Part shown: one piece after another, positions 52,897-61,304 of the stretch | Position numbering within the stretch: the first letter of the stretch is position 1 | How the letters are laid out: each line of letters starts with the position of its first letter | Origin: Dehalococcoidia bacterium | GTDB taxonomy: Bacteria; Chloroflexota; Dehalococcoidia; Bin125 | Reading direction: 5' to 3' | NCBI GenBank assembly: GCA_022826965.1 | Contig: JAJDTU010000005.1 | Span: forward strand, 310,001 to 374,000 | Length of the DNA stretch: 64,000 nucleotides | The notes under the pieces: generated by a model | Database searches by the model: none | Told to the model about the DNA's origin: nothing | Seen by the model: the letters and a program-made list of their open reading frames with translations, nothing else | Translations under genes and position numbers: made by a program

Positions 52897-54145
52897 GCGA
52901 ACCCATCCGCGAAGCCAACACTTCAGGCAGGATGACCGAGCCGTCCGACTGCTGACCGTTCTCCAGGAGGGCGGCAATTGCACGTGGCAAGGCCAAACCG
53001 GAACCGTTCAACGTATGCACGAATCGCGTGCCCTTCTTGCCAGCGGGCCGATAGCGAACGTTTGCACGCCGAGCCTGGAAGTCCGTGCAGTTGGAGATGC
53101 TGGACACCTCCAGCCACTCTTGAGCGCCCGGCGCCCATATCTCCAGGTCATAGCTCACCGAGGCGCTAAATCCGAGGTCGCCGCTGCAAATCTGCAGTAC
53201 TCGGTACTCCAGCTCCAGACCCCTGAGCAGCGACTCCGCCGAAGCCAGCATCTCGTCTAACGCAGACGGTGACGCCTCCGGGGTAGTGAACTGGTACATC
53301 TCCACTTTCTCAAACTGATGCACTCGCTTGATTCCGCGCACGTCACGGCCCGCGCTGGTCTTCTCGCGCCGAAAGCATGGTGTGTGTGCTGCGTATCGAA
53401 TCGGCAGCTGGTCTTCGGAGAGGATCTCGCCCGCGTGCATGTTGGTTAGTGGGACCTCGGCCGTGGGGACGAAGTAGTAGTCCTCCTCTTCGTCGCGGTA
53501 GAGGTTGTCGCGAAACTTCGGCAGCTGACCTGAGGCGCGCATAGCATCCTCTCGGACCATCGCCGGGACGTAGCACTCCTCGTAACCCGACTCGCCGTGG
53601 CAATCGAGGAACCAGCCGATCAGTGCGCGCTGGAGGCGGGCGCCCGCCCCACGCAACGCGTACATCCGAGAGCCGGACATCGCGGCGGCACGTTCGATGT
53701 CAATGATTCCCAGTTGTTCGCCAATCTCCCAGTGCGGCTTCGGCTCAAAGTCAAAGCGTCGCCGTTCGCCCCACTCGCGGATCACGACGTTTGATTCCTC
53801 GTCATCGCCGTCGGGAGTCGCTTCGTCGACCACATTGGGGATCTCGGCCAGCAAGGCATTCATCGACGATTCGACTTCGCGCAGCTGCTCCTCCAGCTCG
53901 TCGATCCTCGCCGCCGATTCGCGTTGCGCGGCGATCAGTCGCTGGCGTTCGTCGCTGTCTTTGGCCTTGCCGATAGCGCGGCCGGCATTGTTGCGTTCCG
54001 CGCGGAGCTCTTCAAGTTCAACGAGCACTATGCGCCGCTGCTCGTCGGCGTTGATCGCCTCGTCAAGCGGAGCTTGCTCACGACGGCGCGCCAATGAACG
54101 ACGAATCGTGTCCGCTTCCTCCCGGATCATCTGCGCTGAAATCAC
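52883..54145 (-). CDS. serS: Seryl-tRNA synthetase
   Basis: The 420-residue class II synthetase has an N-terminal tRNA-binding coiled coil (about residues 20-105, ERNNAGRAIGKAKDSDERQR). The catalytic core contains FVPTAEVPLTNMHAGE, FRREKTSAGRDVRGIKRVHQ (motif 2), SSISNCTDFQARRANVRYR and LNGSGLALPRAIAALLEN (motif 3). Start GTG 54145. It charges tRNA-Ser and also tRNA-Sec, which matters because this window encodes a probable selenoprotein. Confidence 0.96.
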   Translation of the reverse strand: MISAQMIREEADTIRRSLARRREQAPLDEAINADEQRRIVLVELEELRAERNNAGRAIGKAKDSDERQRLIAAQRESAARIDELEEQLREVESSMNALLAEIPNVVDEATPDGDDEESNVVIREWGERRRFDFEPKPHWEIGEQLGIIDIERAAAMSGSRMYALRGAGARLQRALIGWFLDCHGESGYEECYVPAMVREDAMRASGQLPKFRDNLYRDEEEDYYFVPTAEVPLTNMHAGEILSEDQLPIRYAAHTPCFRREKTSAGRDVRGIKRVHQFEKVEMYQFTTPEASPSALDEMLASAESLLRGLELEYRVLQICSGDLGFSASVSYDLEIWAPGAQEWLEVSSISNCTDFQARRANVRYRPAGKKGTRFVHTLNGSGLALPRAIAALLENGQQSDGSVILPEVLASRMGSRVIA

Positions 54146-54663
54146 GCGTTGGTCTCCTCGAACGTTGCTACATGATCGATTGCCGCCATCCCCAGGATCC
54201 GCACATCCTCCGAGATTCGCGCCGAGACGCCCTTGAGCGTCATCGGCGCATCATCTTCCAGTTGTTGCCTGCCGATCCATCGCCAGCTTGTACCGGGCGG
54301 ATCAGGACGAATCGCGGCCACCGGTTTCGAGAAGTAGATCATGTCGATGTGGTGATGCGCGTCCTCGCCGCCGAATGAACGGATCGGCTCCACCATGATC
54401 GTCGCCGGTGCGGACAGTTGCGGTGGGTCGTCATATGCAAACGATTTCGCCGTCGGCAAGATCTGCACCGCGATGCCCGTCTCCTCCAGTGCCTCGCGAC
54501 GCGCGGCCTGCATGGGATCCTCATTCGGCTCAACGTGGCCGCCGGGCGGCAGCCAGAGTCCAACTTTACGGTGCCAGTGCAGCAGCGTCGCACCGTCCAT
54601 GGAGACGAATGTGGTCACTGTGAAGTGTCGGATACCGTCCACGGGATTTACCGTATCGCACAT
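54142..54663 (-). CDS. Nudix hydrolase
   Basis: The 173-residue protein has the box GGHVEPNEDPMQAARREALE followed by ETG, after GLWLPPGG. The HWHRKVG strand is typical of the mRNA-decapping/ADP-ribose-like Nudix group. The start ATG at 54663 is the complement of the ATG at 54662 of the divergent gene, so the two genes share a CATG. The stop overlaps serS by four bases. The substrate is not assigned. Confidence 0.86.
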   Translation of the reverse strand: MCDTVNPVDGIRHFTVTTFVSMDGATLLHWHRKVGLWLPPGGHVEPNEDPMQAARREALEETGIAVQILPTAKSFAYDDPPQLSAPATIMVEPIRSFGGEDAHHHIDMIYFSKPVAAIRPDPPGTSWRWIGRQQLEDDAPMTLKGVSARISEDVRILGMAAIDHVATFEETNA

Positions 54664-55414
54664 GGAACTAATCTCTGCCGAGAACGGGATGTCGCCGACC
54701 TGGTCGCCGGATGGGAACTCGATTGCGTTCCTCAGCAACCGGGCAGAGGGCTGGGACCTCTACACGATGCCTGCCACGGGCGGGCAGGCGACTCGGTTGA
54801 CGAGCGGGTCGACGGCCGACAATCCTGCCTGGTCGCCGGATGGCGAGTGCATCGCGGTTGAGCGGAATCACCGGATTGAGGCGGTGTCGCCTGACGGCCG
54901 GAGGCGTTCGGTTCTAGTGAATGACGCGGCTCACCCGACCTGGTCGCCGTCCGGCCAACTGGCATTCACGCGCAATCGAGACCTGCACGTCCGCGAGTCG
55001 GACGGCACGGAGCGGACGGTGCTGCGAGACGCCGATCAGCCTCAGTGGTCTCCTGATGGGCGCACAATCGTCTTCAAGAGGCGAGGGATCTGGGAGCTCA
55101 ATGTTGACGCCGGCAGTCTCAGGCAGCGGACGCAGAACCCGTCGGATGAGTCGCCTTGCATTCGTGCTGACGGCGACGTCATCTTCATCCGCAACGCTCA
55201 GCTGATGATCATCCACCAGGATGATTCGATGACGGACATCTCGTATCTGCCCTCGCCGGCCGGCGCGCCCGCGCCACACCCCCTGGAGATCGACACGATC
55301 GCATATCAGCTTCACGACGGGGGCAACTGGGATATTGTCACCGCCTCGCTTGAACGGGGCGATGTCCGACGACTGACCCGGGCGACATGGACCTCGTGGA
55401 ATGCTCGGTTGTGA
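54662..55414 (+). CDS. TolB-like beta-propeller protein
   Basis: The 250-residue protein consists of repeated blades with the signature WSPDGxxIAF (PTWSPDGNSIAFLSN, PAWSPDGECIAVE, PTWSPSGQLAFTRN, PQWSPDGRTIVFKRR). This is the WD40-like PD40/TolB type. No signal peptide is visible from ATG 54662, so it would be cytoplasmic. A second ATG at 54689 is possible but truncates the first blade. Partner and role are unknown. Confidence 0.85.
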   Translation: MELISAENGMSPTWSPDGNSIAFLSNRAEGWDLYTMPATGGQATRLTSGSTADNPAWSPDGECIAVERNHRIEAVSPDGRRRSVLVNDAAHPTWSPSGQLAFTRNRDLHVRESDGTERTVLRDADQPQWSPDGRTIVFKRRGIWELNVDAGSLRQRTQNPSDESPCIRADGDVIFIRNAQLMIIHQDDSMTDISYLPSPAGAPAPHPLEIDTIAYQLHDGGNWDIVTASLERGDVRRLTRATWTSWNARL

Positions 55415-55438
55415 GCCGCGCTTCAGTATCGTGAGTTC

Positions 55439-55921
55439 ATGTCTCACTTTCTGATTCGACAGGCGGCGCGGGTCATCGCCGGTTCCGCGGGACCGCAAGT
55501 GGCCTCACAGCTGGCACAGCGCTTGACCGGTCAGCAGACGCGCGACGAAGACCGCCGCCGCTTCCTGATCTGGCTCGCCGGTCCGTTCAAGCAGTCTCAG
55601 CCGAGCGCGTACGAGCAGCTCTGGCCTCGGTTGCGCGGGAACGATGAGACGATCAACGCGCTGACCGGCGTGTTCCTCGAACTGCAGACCGCCGGACCGA
55701 GCGCGACGGCAGCCTGGTTCATGCAATTGGCCGAGTCCGATCAGCAACATTTCGAGGAGTTGATCGAGGCGATGCAGCCGAAGCAGGCAGACACTCAGCG
55801 GCTGATGAAGCAAGCCTCGAAGGAGGCTGAGTCCACGTTCCGCGGGGCGGCGCGGTTCCTTGGTCGCACCTACCGCAAGACGAGCCAGACACGTCAGGAC
55901 CGACGCAAGCGAAAGCGATAG
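55439..55921 (+). CDS. Helical, highly charged protein of unknown function
   Basis: The 160-residue protein has an N-terminal FLIRQAARVIAGSAGPQVAS that is weakly amphipathic. Helical segments follow (RRRFLIWLAGPFKQSQPSAY, ATAAWFMQLAESDQQHFEEL), and a very basic tail RTYRKTSQTRQDRRKRKR ends it, suggesting nucleic-acid or membrane-surface contact. I recognise no family. The PPOX-like gene starts six bases after its stop, so the two are likely co-transcribed. Confidence 0.65.
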   Translation: MSHFLIRQAARVIAGSAGPQVASQLAQRLTGQQTRDEDRRRFLIWLAGPFKQSQPSAYEQLWPRLRGNDETINALTGVFLELQTAGPSATAAWFMQLAESDQQHFEELIEAMQPKQADTQRLMKQASKEAESTFRGAARFLGRTYRKTSQTRQDRRKRKR

Positions 55922-55926
55922 TACCG

Positions 55927-56421
55927 ATGCCGATGATCGATCACATCACCGACGAGCAGGCGGACTTGATCCGCAATGCGAAGGTGTTCTTTGTCGCGTC
56001 CGCCGACCCCACGTTCGGGGAGGGTCCGAATGGCGAGGGTCCGGTGAACCTGTCGCCGAAGGGCGCGGCCGACCTGCAGGTCATCGACCGGCATACGATT
56101 GCCTACTTCGACTATCGCGGCAGCGGCAACGAGACGGCGCGGCATACCGCCGCGGGCGGTCCGATCACGGTGATGGTGACCTCGTTTGACGAGGACGCTG
56201 CGATTGTGCGTCTGTACGGCCACGCGGTGGCGAAGCCGCTGGAAGACTCGGTGCTGGCCGAGCAAGCAGAGGCACTGCGCGCGGTCGAGATGCCGACACC
56301 GGAGCGGCAGGTGATCGAGATCAGCGTCGATTGCACGCAGACCTCCTGCGGCTACGGGGTGCCGATGTATGAGTACCGGGGCGACCGCAGCGTGGATCAG
56401 CGGGGGCGTCGGTACAAGTAG
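55927..56421 (+). CDS. Pyridoxamine 5'-phosphate oxidase-like flavin protein
   Basis: The 164-residue split-barrel protein has RNAKVFFVASADPTFGEGPN, VNLSPKGAADLQVID, RTIAYFDYRGSGNETARH (as DRHTIAYFDYRGSGNETA) and AIVRLYGHAVAK, matching the PNPOx-like putative FMN-binding family. It ends with DCTQTSCGYGVPMYEY, the C-terminal cysteine segment common in this group. It is not a true PdxH by length. An F420- or FMN-dependent reductase is possible. Confidence 0.85.
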   Translation: MPMIDHITDEQADLIRNAKVFFVASADPTFGEGPNGEGPVNLSPKGAADLQVIDRHTIAYFDYRGSGNETARHTAAGGPITVMVTSFDEDAAIVRLYGHAVAKPLEDSVLAEQAEALRAVEMPTPERQVIEISVDCTQTSCGYGVPMYEYRGDRSVDQRGRRYK

Positions 56422-56433
56422 CGGCCGTAGTCG

Positions 56434-56469
56434 GGGCCCTCACCCCAGCCCTCTCCCTCAGGGAGAAGG
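56434..56469. repeat. Family B palindromic repeat
   Basis: GGCCCTCACCCCAGCCCTCTCCCTCAGGGAGAAGG is a reversed family B unit (shown here beyond its core only in part) between two convergent genes. A degenerate half copy occurs at 57382-57408 (CCCCTCTCCCCGATGGAGAG). Confidence 0.7.
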
Positions 56470-56493
56470 AGTCGGAGGGCCTTCGTCCGCCCA

Positions 56494-57330
56494 CTACGCA
56501 ATCAGCGCGGCCAGACGATCGAGTTCGGGTACAACCTCGTCTGCGTCCGCGTGGGGGAGGCGGAAGATGAGGCGGTCGACGCCCATTCGCTCGTACTCGG
56601 CGATCTGGTCGTCGTCTCCGCCGAAGACGTTGATCGAGATTTCGTCGAAGTCTCGGCCGGCCTCGTGGGCGCGGGACTGGATGTCCTGGATGCCGCGCTC
56701 GACGAAGCCCGGGGCGGTGATGTTGGGCAGCCAGCCGTCGGCCCAGTCGACCACGCGCTGCCGCGCCCACTTGCTGCCGGCGCCGATCAGGATCGGGGGA
56801 TTTGGCGACTGGACCGGTTTGGGAATCACGTAGGTCTTGGGGATGTCGACGAACTCCGAGTGATACTCGGCCTCCTCCTGGGTCCACATCTCCTTCATTG
56901 CCGCGATCCGTTGTTCGGTGACCTTCCAACGGTCCTGGAAGCGGACGCCGAACGGCTCCATCTCCTCGGCCAGCCAACCTGCACCGATGCCGAAGTCGAA
57001 GCGGCCGCCCGAGATCATGTCGAGCGAGGCGATCTGCTTGGCCAGAGCGATTGGCTCGTGTTCGGTGACCAGGCAGATGCCGGTGCCGAGACGAATTGTG
57101 GAGGTGGCGCCGGCGGCCGCGCCGAGGGCAACGAAGGGGTCGTGGATTCGGCGGTACTCCTCGGGCAGGGAGCCGTCTTCTGAGCGTGGGAATTGGGTTT
57201 CGCGGTCGACCGGCATGTGGACGTGCTCGGGCACGAAGAGCGATTCGAAGCCGCGTTCTTCTGCGGCGACCGCCAGGTCGGCTGGATCCATGGCGAGGTC
57301 GGTTGCGAAGATGAAGACACCAAATTTCAT
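56494..57330 (-). CDS. LLM class (F420-type) flavin-dependent oxidoreductase
   Basis: The 278-residue TIM-barrel protein starts FGVFIFATDLAMDPADLAVA. GFESLFVPEHVHMP, IRLGTGICLVTEHEPIALAK and SGGRFDFGIGAGWLAEEME follow, the pattern of the F420-dependent LLM subgroup. ATG 57330 is preceded by AGAGGATT. It should use reduced F420 or FMN on a small substrate that cannot be named. Confidence 0.9.
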   Translation of the reverse strand: MKFGVFIFATDLAMDPADLAVAAEERGFESLFVPEHVHMPVDRETQFPRSEDGSLPEEYRRIHDPFVALGAAAGATSTIRLGTGICLVTEHEPIALAKQIASLDMISGGRFDFGIGAGWLAEEMEPFGVRFQDRWKVTEQRIAAMKEMWTQEEAEYHSEFVDIPKTYVIPKPVQSPNPPILIGAGSKWARQRVVDWADGWLPNITAPGFVERGIQDIQSRAHEAGRDFDEISINVFGGDDDQIAEYERMGVDRLIFRLPHADADEVVPELDRLAALIA

Positions 57331-57434
57331 CGTCAAATCCTCTCAGGGGGAAATCGCACTGGTCACAGCCTAGAACCTCTCTTATCCCCTCTCCCCGATG
57401 GAGAGTGAGTTCTTGTTCCCCGTACTCTGACGCC

Positions 57435-58367
57435 ATGCAACATCACATCCTCATCCCTCCATCGCCGCCGAGCCGCGTACCGATGGTGCTGGATACGGAT
57501 ACGGCCAACGAAATTGACGACCAGTTCGCCGTGGTGCATGCGCTGCTGTCGCAGGACCGGCTGCAGTTGGAGGCGATGTACGCGACGCTGTTTCTGCGCC
57601 AGGGAGACTCGCCCGCGCGGGGGCTGGACGAGTCCGACGCCGAGATTCATCGCCTGCTCGAGCGACTGGGGGTTGACGGCAGCGGACGGGTGCATCGCGG
57701 GGCGGATCGATTTCTGTCGGAGGATGTCGGCTCGGTCAACAATGCTGCTTCGGACGATCTGATCCAGCGGGCGATGGAGCCGAGGCAGGGACCGCTCTGG
57801 GTGGTGGCGATCGGCGCGCTCACCAACATTGCCTCGGCGCTCAACTCTGCTCCCTACATTGCCGGGCGGATCGTGATTGTCTGGTTGGGTGGACAGCCGC
57901 AGCATCGCGAGGACGCGAGGGAGTTCAACCTGTACCAGGACCCGGTCGCGGCGCGGACGGTGTTCGCCAGCGGTGCGCCACTGGTGCATATCCCCTGTTA
58001 CGGCGCCGCTTCACACCTGTTGACGAGCACGGCGGAGCTGGATGCGTACGTGCGTCCGCAGGGGGCGATCGGGGAGTATCTGGCCGAGATTTTCCGCGAT
58101 CACAACGAGCAGTATCCGGGGCGCTCGAAGGAGATCTGGGACCTGTCGGCGACCGGGTACGTGATTAGTCCATCGTGGGTGCCGACTCGAAGCGTGGGGC
58201 GACCGATGCTGTCAGCGGAGATGAAGTGGGTGGCGCCGCCGGACGACGCGCCGCTGGCGGCGTTTTCCGAGGCTCAGTATGTGCGTCGGGATCCGATCTT
58301 CAACGATCTGTTCACGAAGCTGGCGGAGTTTCATCGCGGCGAGCGGACTGCGGGGTTCGCTGATTAG
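57435..58367 (+). CDS. Inosine-uridine-type nucleoside hydrolase
   Basis: The 310-residue protein has the calcium-binding motif VLDTDTANEIDDQFAVVHAL at about residues 18-37, GALTNIASALNSAP in the middle and NLYQDPVAARTVFASGAPLV later (family EFN/D). It should cleave N-ribosidic bonds. In the metal motif DTDTANEIDD the usual xDTDPGxDD proline-glycine is replaced, as in the more divergent plant/bacterial branch. Substrate preference is open. It converges with the selenoprotein operon by five bases. Confidence 0.87.
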   Translation: MQHHILIPPSPPSRVPMVLDTDTANEIDDQFAVVHALLSQDRLQLEAMYATLFLRQGDSPARGLDESDAEIHRLLERLGVDGSGRVHRGADRFLSEDVGSVNNAASDDLIQRAMEPRQGPLWVVAIGALTNIASALNSAPYIAGRIVIVWLGGQPQHREDAREFNLYQDPVAARTVFASGAPLVHIPCYGAASHLLTSTAELDAYVRPQGAIGEYLAEIFRDHNEQYPGRSKEIWDLSATGYVISPSWVPTRSVGRPMLSAEMKWVAPPDDAPLAAFSEAQYVRRDPIFNDLFTKLAEFHRGERTAGFAD

Positions 58368-58372
58368 AGGAC

Positions 58373-59440
58373 TCAGAGCGGGACGGTGACGGGGCGGGTC
58401 ATGCCTCCGAAGGTGGGCATCCAGCAGGAGTGCTTGCCGGGGCCTCCGGCGACGATGATGTGGATCTCTTCGGGCTTGTCGGTGATCGGGAGCCATTCAT
58501 CGGCGTCGTGCTCGGCCAGGACGCCGCCGGCCATGCGGATGTTGACTGACTCGAGGAACTCCTCGCTCAGTTTGCTTGCCGGGTAGCGGGCGTTCTCCCA
58601 GAGATATTCCTGGATGGCCTCTCGGGTCCAGCCCTCGGAGGCGACGGTTTCGGCATGCTCGGGACCGAAGGCGAGGACGGGTTCGCCCTTACCGAGGATG
58701 TTGTTCGAGCCGGCCTGACCCATGGCGCCGGCGACGGTCTGGAGGATGCCGGCGGCGGTGTTGCTGCCGTGGTCCTGGATATTGTGCGGACCCTCGCAGG
58801 CCCAGGTCGTGACGCAACTGTCCTCGGCGTTGAGTTCGCGGGTGGTGTGGAAGGGCGGCCAGGGCGAGGCATCCTCGCGCTCGGTGGCGCAGAAGGCGAA
58901 CTTGGCCGGGGTGCCCTGGGTCGCCCGATCGCCGCGACCTGGCGTCGCACCGGCGACGTTGAGCTGGACCAGGCGAACAGCGCGGCCGATGGTCGCGTTG
59001 GATGGGAAGGTGGGTCCGAAGCAGCCGGAGCCGCCGTGGATGCCGGCGGTTCGCGCGGCGGGGCCGGAGGCGAGGATGAAGACGGCGCAAGGGTGCGTGG
59101 TGGCGTTGATGCCGTCGAGGTTGAAGGGTGGCTGGGCGATGGCCTCGACAGCGGCGAGGACGACCGGGAACTGCTGCGGTCGGCAGCCGGCCATGACGGC
59201 ATTGATCGCGATCGCCTCGACCGTGGCTTCGCCCTGGCGGGGAGCGAGGACGCCCAGGACTTCGAGGGGGTCTCGGCCTGAGGACTGAACCATCGCGTCT
59301 ACGCGGTCGGCGGTCGGCGGAATGAGGGGGAGTCCGTCGGACCAGCCTCGACGCTGGCATTCCTGGGAGAAGTCGAAGAGGTCGGAGGGCAACGTGAATC
59401 GGTCGGCCTCACGGCCTTGTGCTGTGGCACCGACCGTCAC
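58373..59440 (-). CDS. Partner protein of the UGSC selenoprotein, unknown function
   Basis: The 355-residue soluble protein begins near RRGWSDGLPLIPPTADRV, a motif I associate from memory with proteins encoded beside UGSC proteins. Conserved-looking glycine- and cysteine-containing segments follow: AINAVMAGCRPQQFPVVLAA, NATTHPCAVFILASGPAA, GIHGGSGCFGPTFPSNATIG, CVTTWACEGPHNIQDHGS and GKGEPVLAFGPEHAE. No cofactor motif is recognised. GTG 59440 overlaps the selenoprotein stop (GTGA), so the two are translationally coupled and likely form one enzyme or complex. The cysteines could work with the selenol. Confidence 0.8.
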   Translation of the reverse strand: MTVGATAQGREADRFTLPSDLFDFSQECQRRGWSDGLPLIPPTADRVDAMVQSSGRDPLEVLGVLAPRQGEATVEAIAINAVMAGCRPQQFPVVLAAVEAIAQPPFNLDGINATTHPCAVFILASGPAARTAGIHGGSGCFGPTFPSNATIGRAVRLVQLNVAGATPGRGDRATQGTPAKFAFCATEREDASPWPPFHTTRELNAEDSCVTTWACEGPHNIQDHGSNTAAGILQTVAGAMGQAGSNNILGKGEPVLAFGPEHAETVASEGWTREAIQEYLWENARYPASKLSEEFLESVNIRMAGGVLAEHDADEWLPITDKPEEIHIIVAGGPGKHSCWMPTFGGMTRPVTVPL

Positions 59441-59982
59441 GAGTTGTCTCCCTGTCCGAGCAGGGCGGCTTCCAGGCGGTCGAGGACGGCGTCGTCGATG
59501 CGGGCTCGGACGCGCTCGGGACGCAGGCCGCCGAGCGGATGCGGCACGATCAGGCGATCGAGATCAGGCAGGCCGCGCTGCTCGGCTTCGAGCTGGAGCA
59601 GGTCGGTGAAGGCGGAGGTGCCGACCGTGACGGTGGGGATTCCCATGTCTTCGAAGAGGACGGAGGCGTGGACACTCCACGTCGTGCAGCTGCCTCAATC
59701 GCAGCTTCCAATGAGAAGGAAGTCGGCGCCATTGCGCAGGGCGTCGATGGTGGAATCGGAGGGCGGGCCGCCGACCGGCTTGCTGCCGACGACGAGGTCG
59801 CCGAGGTCGTGGCGTTCGCCGAGGCGCTCGACCATGGTCTCCATGAGGAGCCGGGCGTTGGCCTTGCGGTTCTCGAGGATGCCGGGTCGGAGGCCGTCGA
59901 GGGAGAGCGGGCGGGGGGCGGCGGTTGCCTCACGGACGGCGACGTGGGCGAGAGGGCTGAGGACTTCGATGGTGTCGGACAT
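59437..59982 (-). CDS. UGSC family selenoprotein, in-frame TGA read as selenocysteine
   Basis: Reading from ATG 59982 gives 95 residues ending NGADFLLIGSCD, then TGA at 59695-59697, then GSCTTWSVHASVLFEDMG and an uninterrupted frame to 59437. Read as Sec, residues 96-99 are U-G-S-C, the motif that names this family, and the total is 181 residues. Downstream of the TGA a hairpin CGTGGA-GTG-TCCACG lies 13 bases away, with a GU-containing loop as in bacterial SECIS elements. The U/C pair separated by two residues suggests a thiol-selenol redox site. The function of the family is not known. An automatic call would give two ORFs, 59695-59982 and 59437-59646. SelA, SelB, SelD and tRNA-Sec are not in the window. 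Confidence 0.85.
59661..59697 (-). promoter_or_regulatory. Candidate bacterial SECIS hairpin just after the Sec codon
   Basis: On the minus strand the TGA (59695-59697) is followed by GGCAGCTGCACGA and then the hairpin CGTGGA-GTG-TCCACG. An outer GAGG/CCTC pairing can close it. The apical loop starts 19 bases after the TGA and its first base is G, in line with the known bacterial SECIS rules (G in the loop start, 16-37 bases). Confidence 0.7.
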
Positions 59983-60056
59983 GGGGAGGCTCCGATGGAG
60001 TGGACCTTGATGTTTCGCGGATCAGAGTAGCGAGTCTCTGGGCCGCTTCCTGCTGG

Positions 60057-61304
60057 CTACTCGTCGTTCGGATCAATCACGATGACCTCGGAGTAGCCGA
60101 CGAATCGTGGTTCCTGTGATCGGCCTCCTGGGCATTTGGTGGTGACTCTGACTAAGACCCGGCCTGCGACTGTCGGAGTGCCCGTGACTTGCACTCCCCG
60201 CTCACCGGTCTTCGCGTTTGAGTAGCCGACCAGTTCAAGTCCATTCCATTCTCCTCCGGGGTTCACGGAGAATTCCGCTCTGGGACCGAACCAGGAGAAG
60301 TAGGTCGTGCCATCCGAGTGACTGCTTTCGACCCGGCAGGACGGCGCGAACTCCGATGTGGCGACGTTCAGATCGTCGATACCGGAGTAAGACTGGCCCA
60401 GTTCGAGCTCGACTCGGAGCAGCAAGTCCGCCGCATCGATTCGCGAGTCGTCGGACGGGAGCGGAGGCGGTACCTTGGCGAACAGCTCACGCACGATAGT
60501 AGTTCTGCGGGAGACCGGTAGTACGTCGGGAGGATTCCCCACGCGCACCGAGTATCGATCGGCGAGTTGCAGCGCGCGCTCGGTGTCGAAGCTAGGGACA
60601 TAGCGGTCCCAAACCATGAGCACCATCGCTGTGAACTCTTCGTTATGGCCATTTTCGGTCCCTGCCAGCACATGAGCGAGTTCGTGCAGGATCGTGTTTG
60701 CGCTGGCATACGAGGTATAGATGGTGCGTCCGGAGGCGTACGCTTCCCAGCCAACGATATCCAGCACATGCAGTTCTACCGGTTCAATGTTTCCGCGATA
60801 CAAGTCATCGACTATTGCCGCAATCCATCGACGGACTTCCGCCCAATAGGCATCCCAATCCGGTAGCAGGAAGTACGCAGAGTGGTTAAACGACAACGGT
60901 ATGAGCTCCTGTGCGATTCGAGTTTCCCAATCATAAGCCCGATATTGCTGCCGGTCGCCGATGGTCCCTACGACCGGTTCGTGGATGAAATGGTGAGTTC
61001 CGTCGACGATCTCGCGATCAGCGCTGACCCACACGCCACTTCCACTGCTACGTAGCTGGATCCATCCGCGAGGAGTTGGATCGCCAGATGCTCCACTTCT
61101 ATCGATGTGGATGTGGTACCAACCCTCCGACGCATCGACGATGAACTGACGGCGAGTAACATAGATTGTGAAGTCCACTTCGCTCACGGTCCTGGGATCA
61201 ACGCTGATCCGCTCCCGGCCTATGCAGGGGTATCCGGGAGCGACCGTTGTCGTGACTCCTCCTGAAACCTCGATTCTTCTGTCGCAGGTGTCGCCGAAGA
61301 TCAC
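60057..61304 (-). CDS. Putative secreted-type HExxH metallopeptidase, damaged 5' end
   Basis: From GTG 61304 the 415-residue frame contains a zinc peptidase motif ILHELAHVLAGTENGHNEEF (HExxH with a further His/Glu) in the middle. The C-terminal region looks like an immunoglobulin/putative cell-surface domain (GVQVTGTPTVAGRVLVRVTT). N-terminal repeats (GWYHIHIDRSGASGD, GWIQLRSSGSG) suggest beta-sandwich binding modules. No signal peptide is present from this start. A TGA lies immediately upstream in the same frame, and protein-like sequence (FWPFEFTRDTNVLITAFDD) continues above it to about 61469. The gene is probably 5' truncated by the neighbouring IS and/or carries a stop. Confidence 0.65.
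   Translation of the reverse strand: MIFGDTCDRRIEVSGGVTTTVAPGYPCIGRERISVDPRTVSEVDFTIYVTRRQFIVDASEGWYHIHIDRSGASGDPTPRGWIQLRSSGSGVWVSADREIVDGTHHFIHEPVVGTIGDRQQYRAYDWETRIAQELIPLSFNHSAYFLLPDWDAYWAEVRRWIAAIVDDLYRGNIEPVELHVLDIVGWEAYASGRTIYTSYASANTILHELAHVLAGTENGHNEEFTAMVLMVWDRYVPSFDTERALQLADRYSVRVGNPPDVLPVSRRTTIVRELFAKVPPPLPSDDSRIDAADLLLRVELELGQSYSGIDDLNVATSEFAPSCRVESSHSDGTTYFSWFGPRAEFSVNPGGEWNGLELVGYSNAKTGERGVQVTGTPTVAGRVLVRVTTKCPGGRSQEPRFVGYSEVIVIDPNDE

Noticed and set aside
59437-59646. Separate short gene starting at 59646
   Set aside because: It is the same frame as the upstream 95-codon segment across a TGA and contains only the second half of the UGSC protein.
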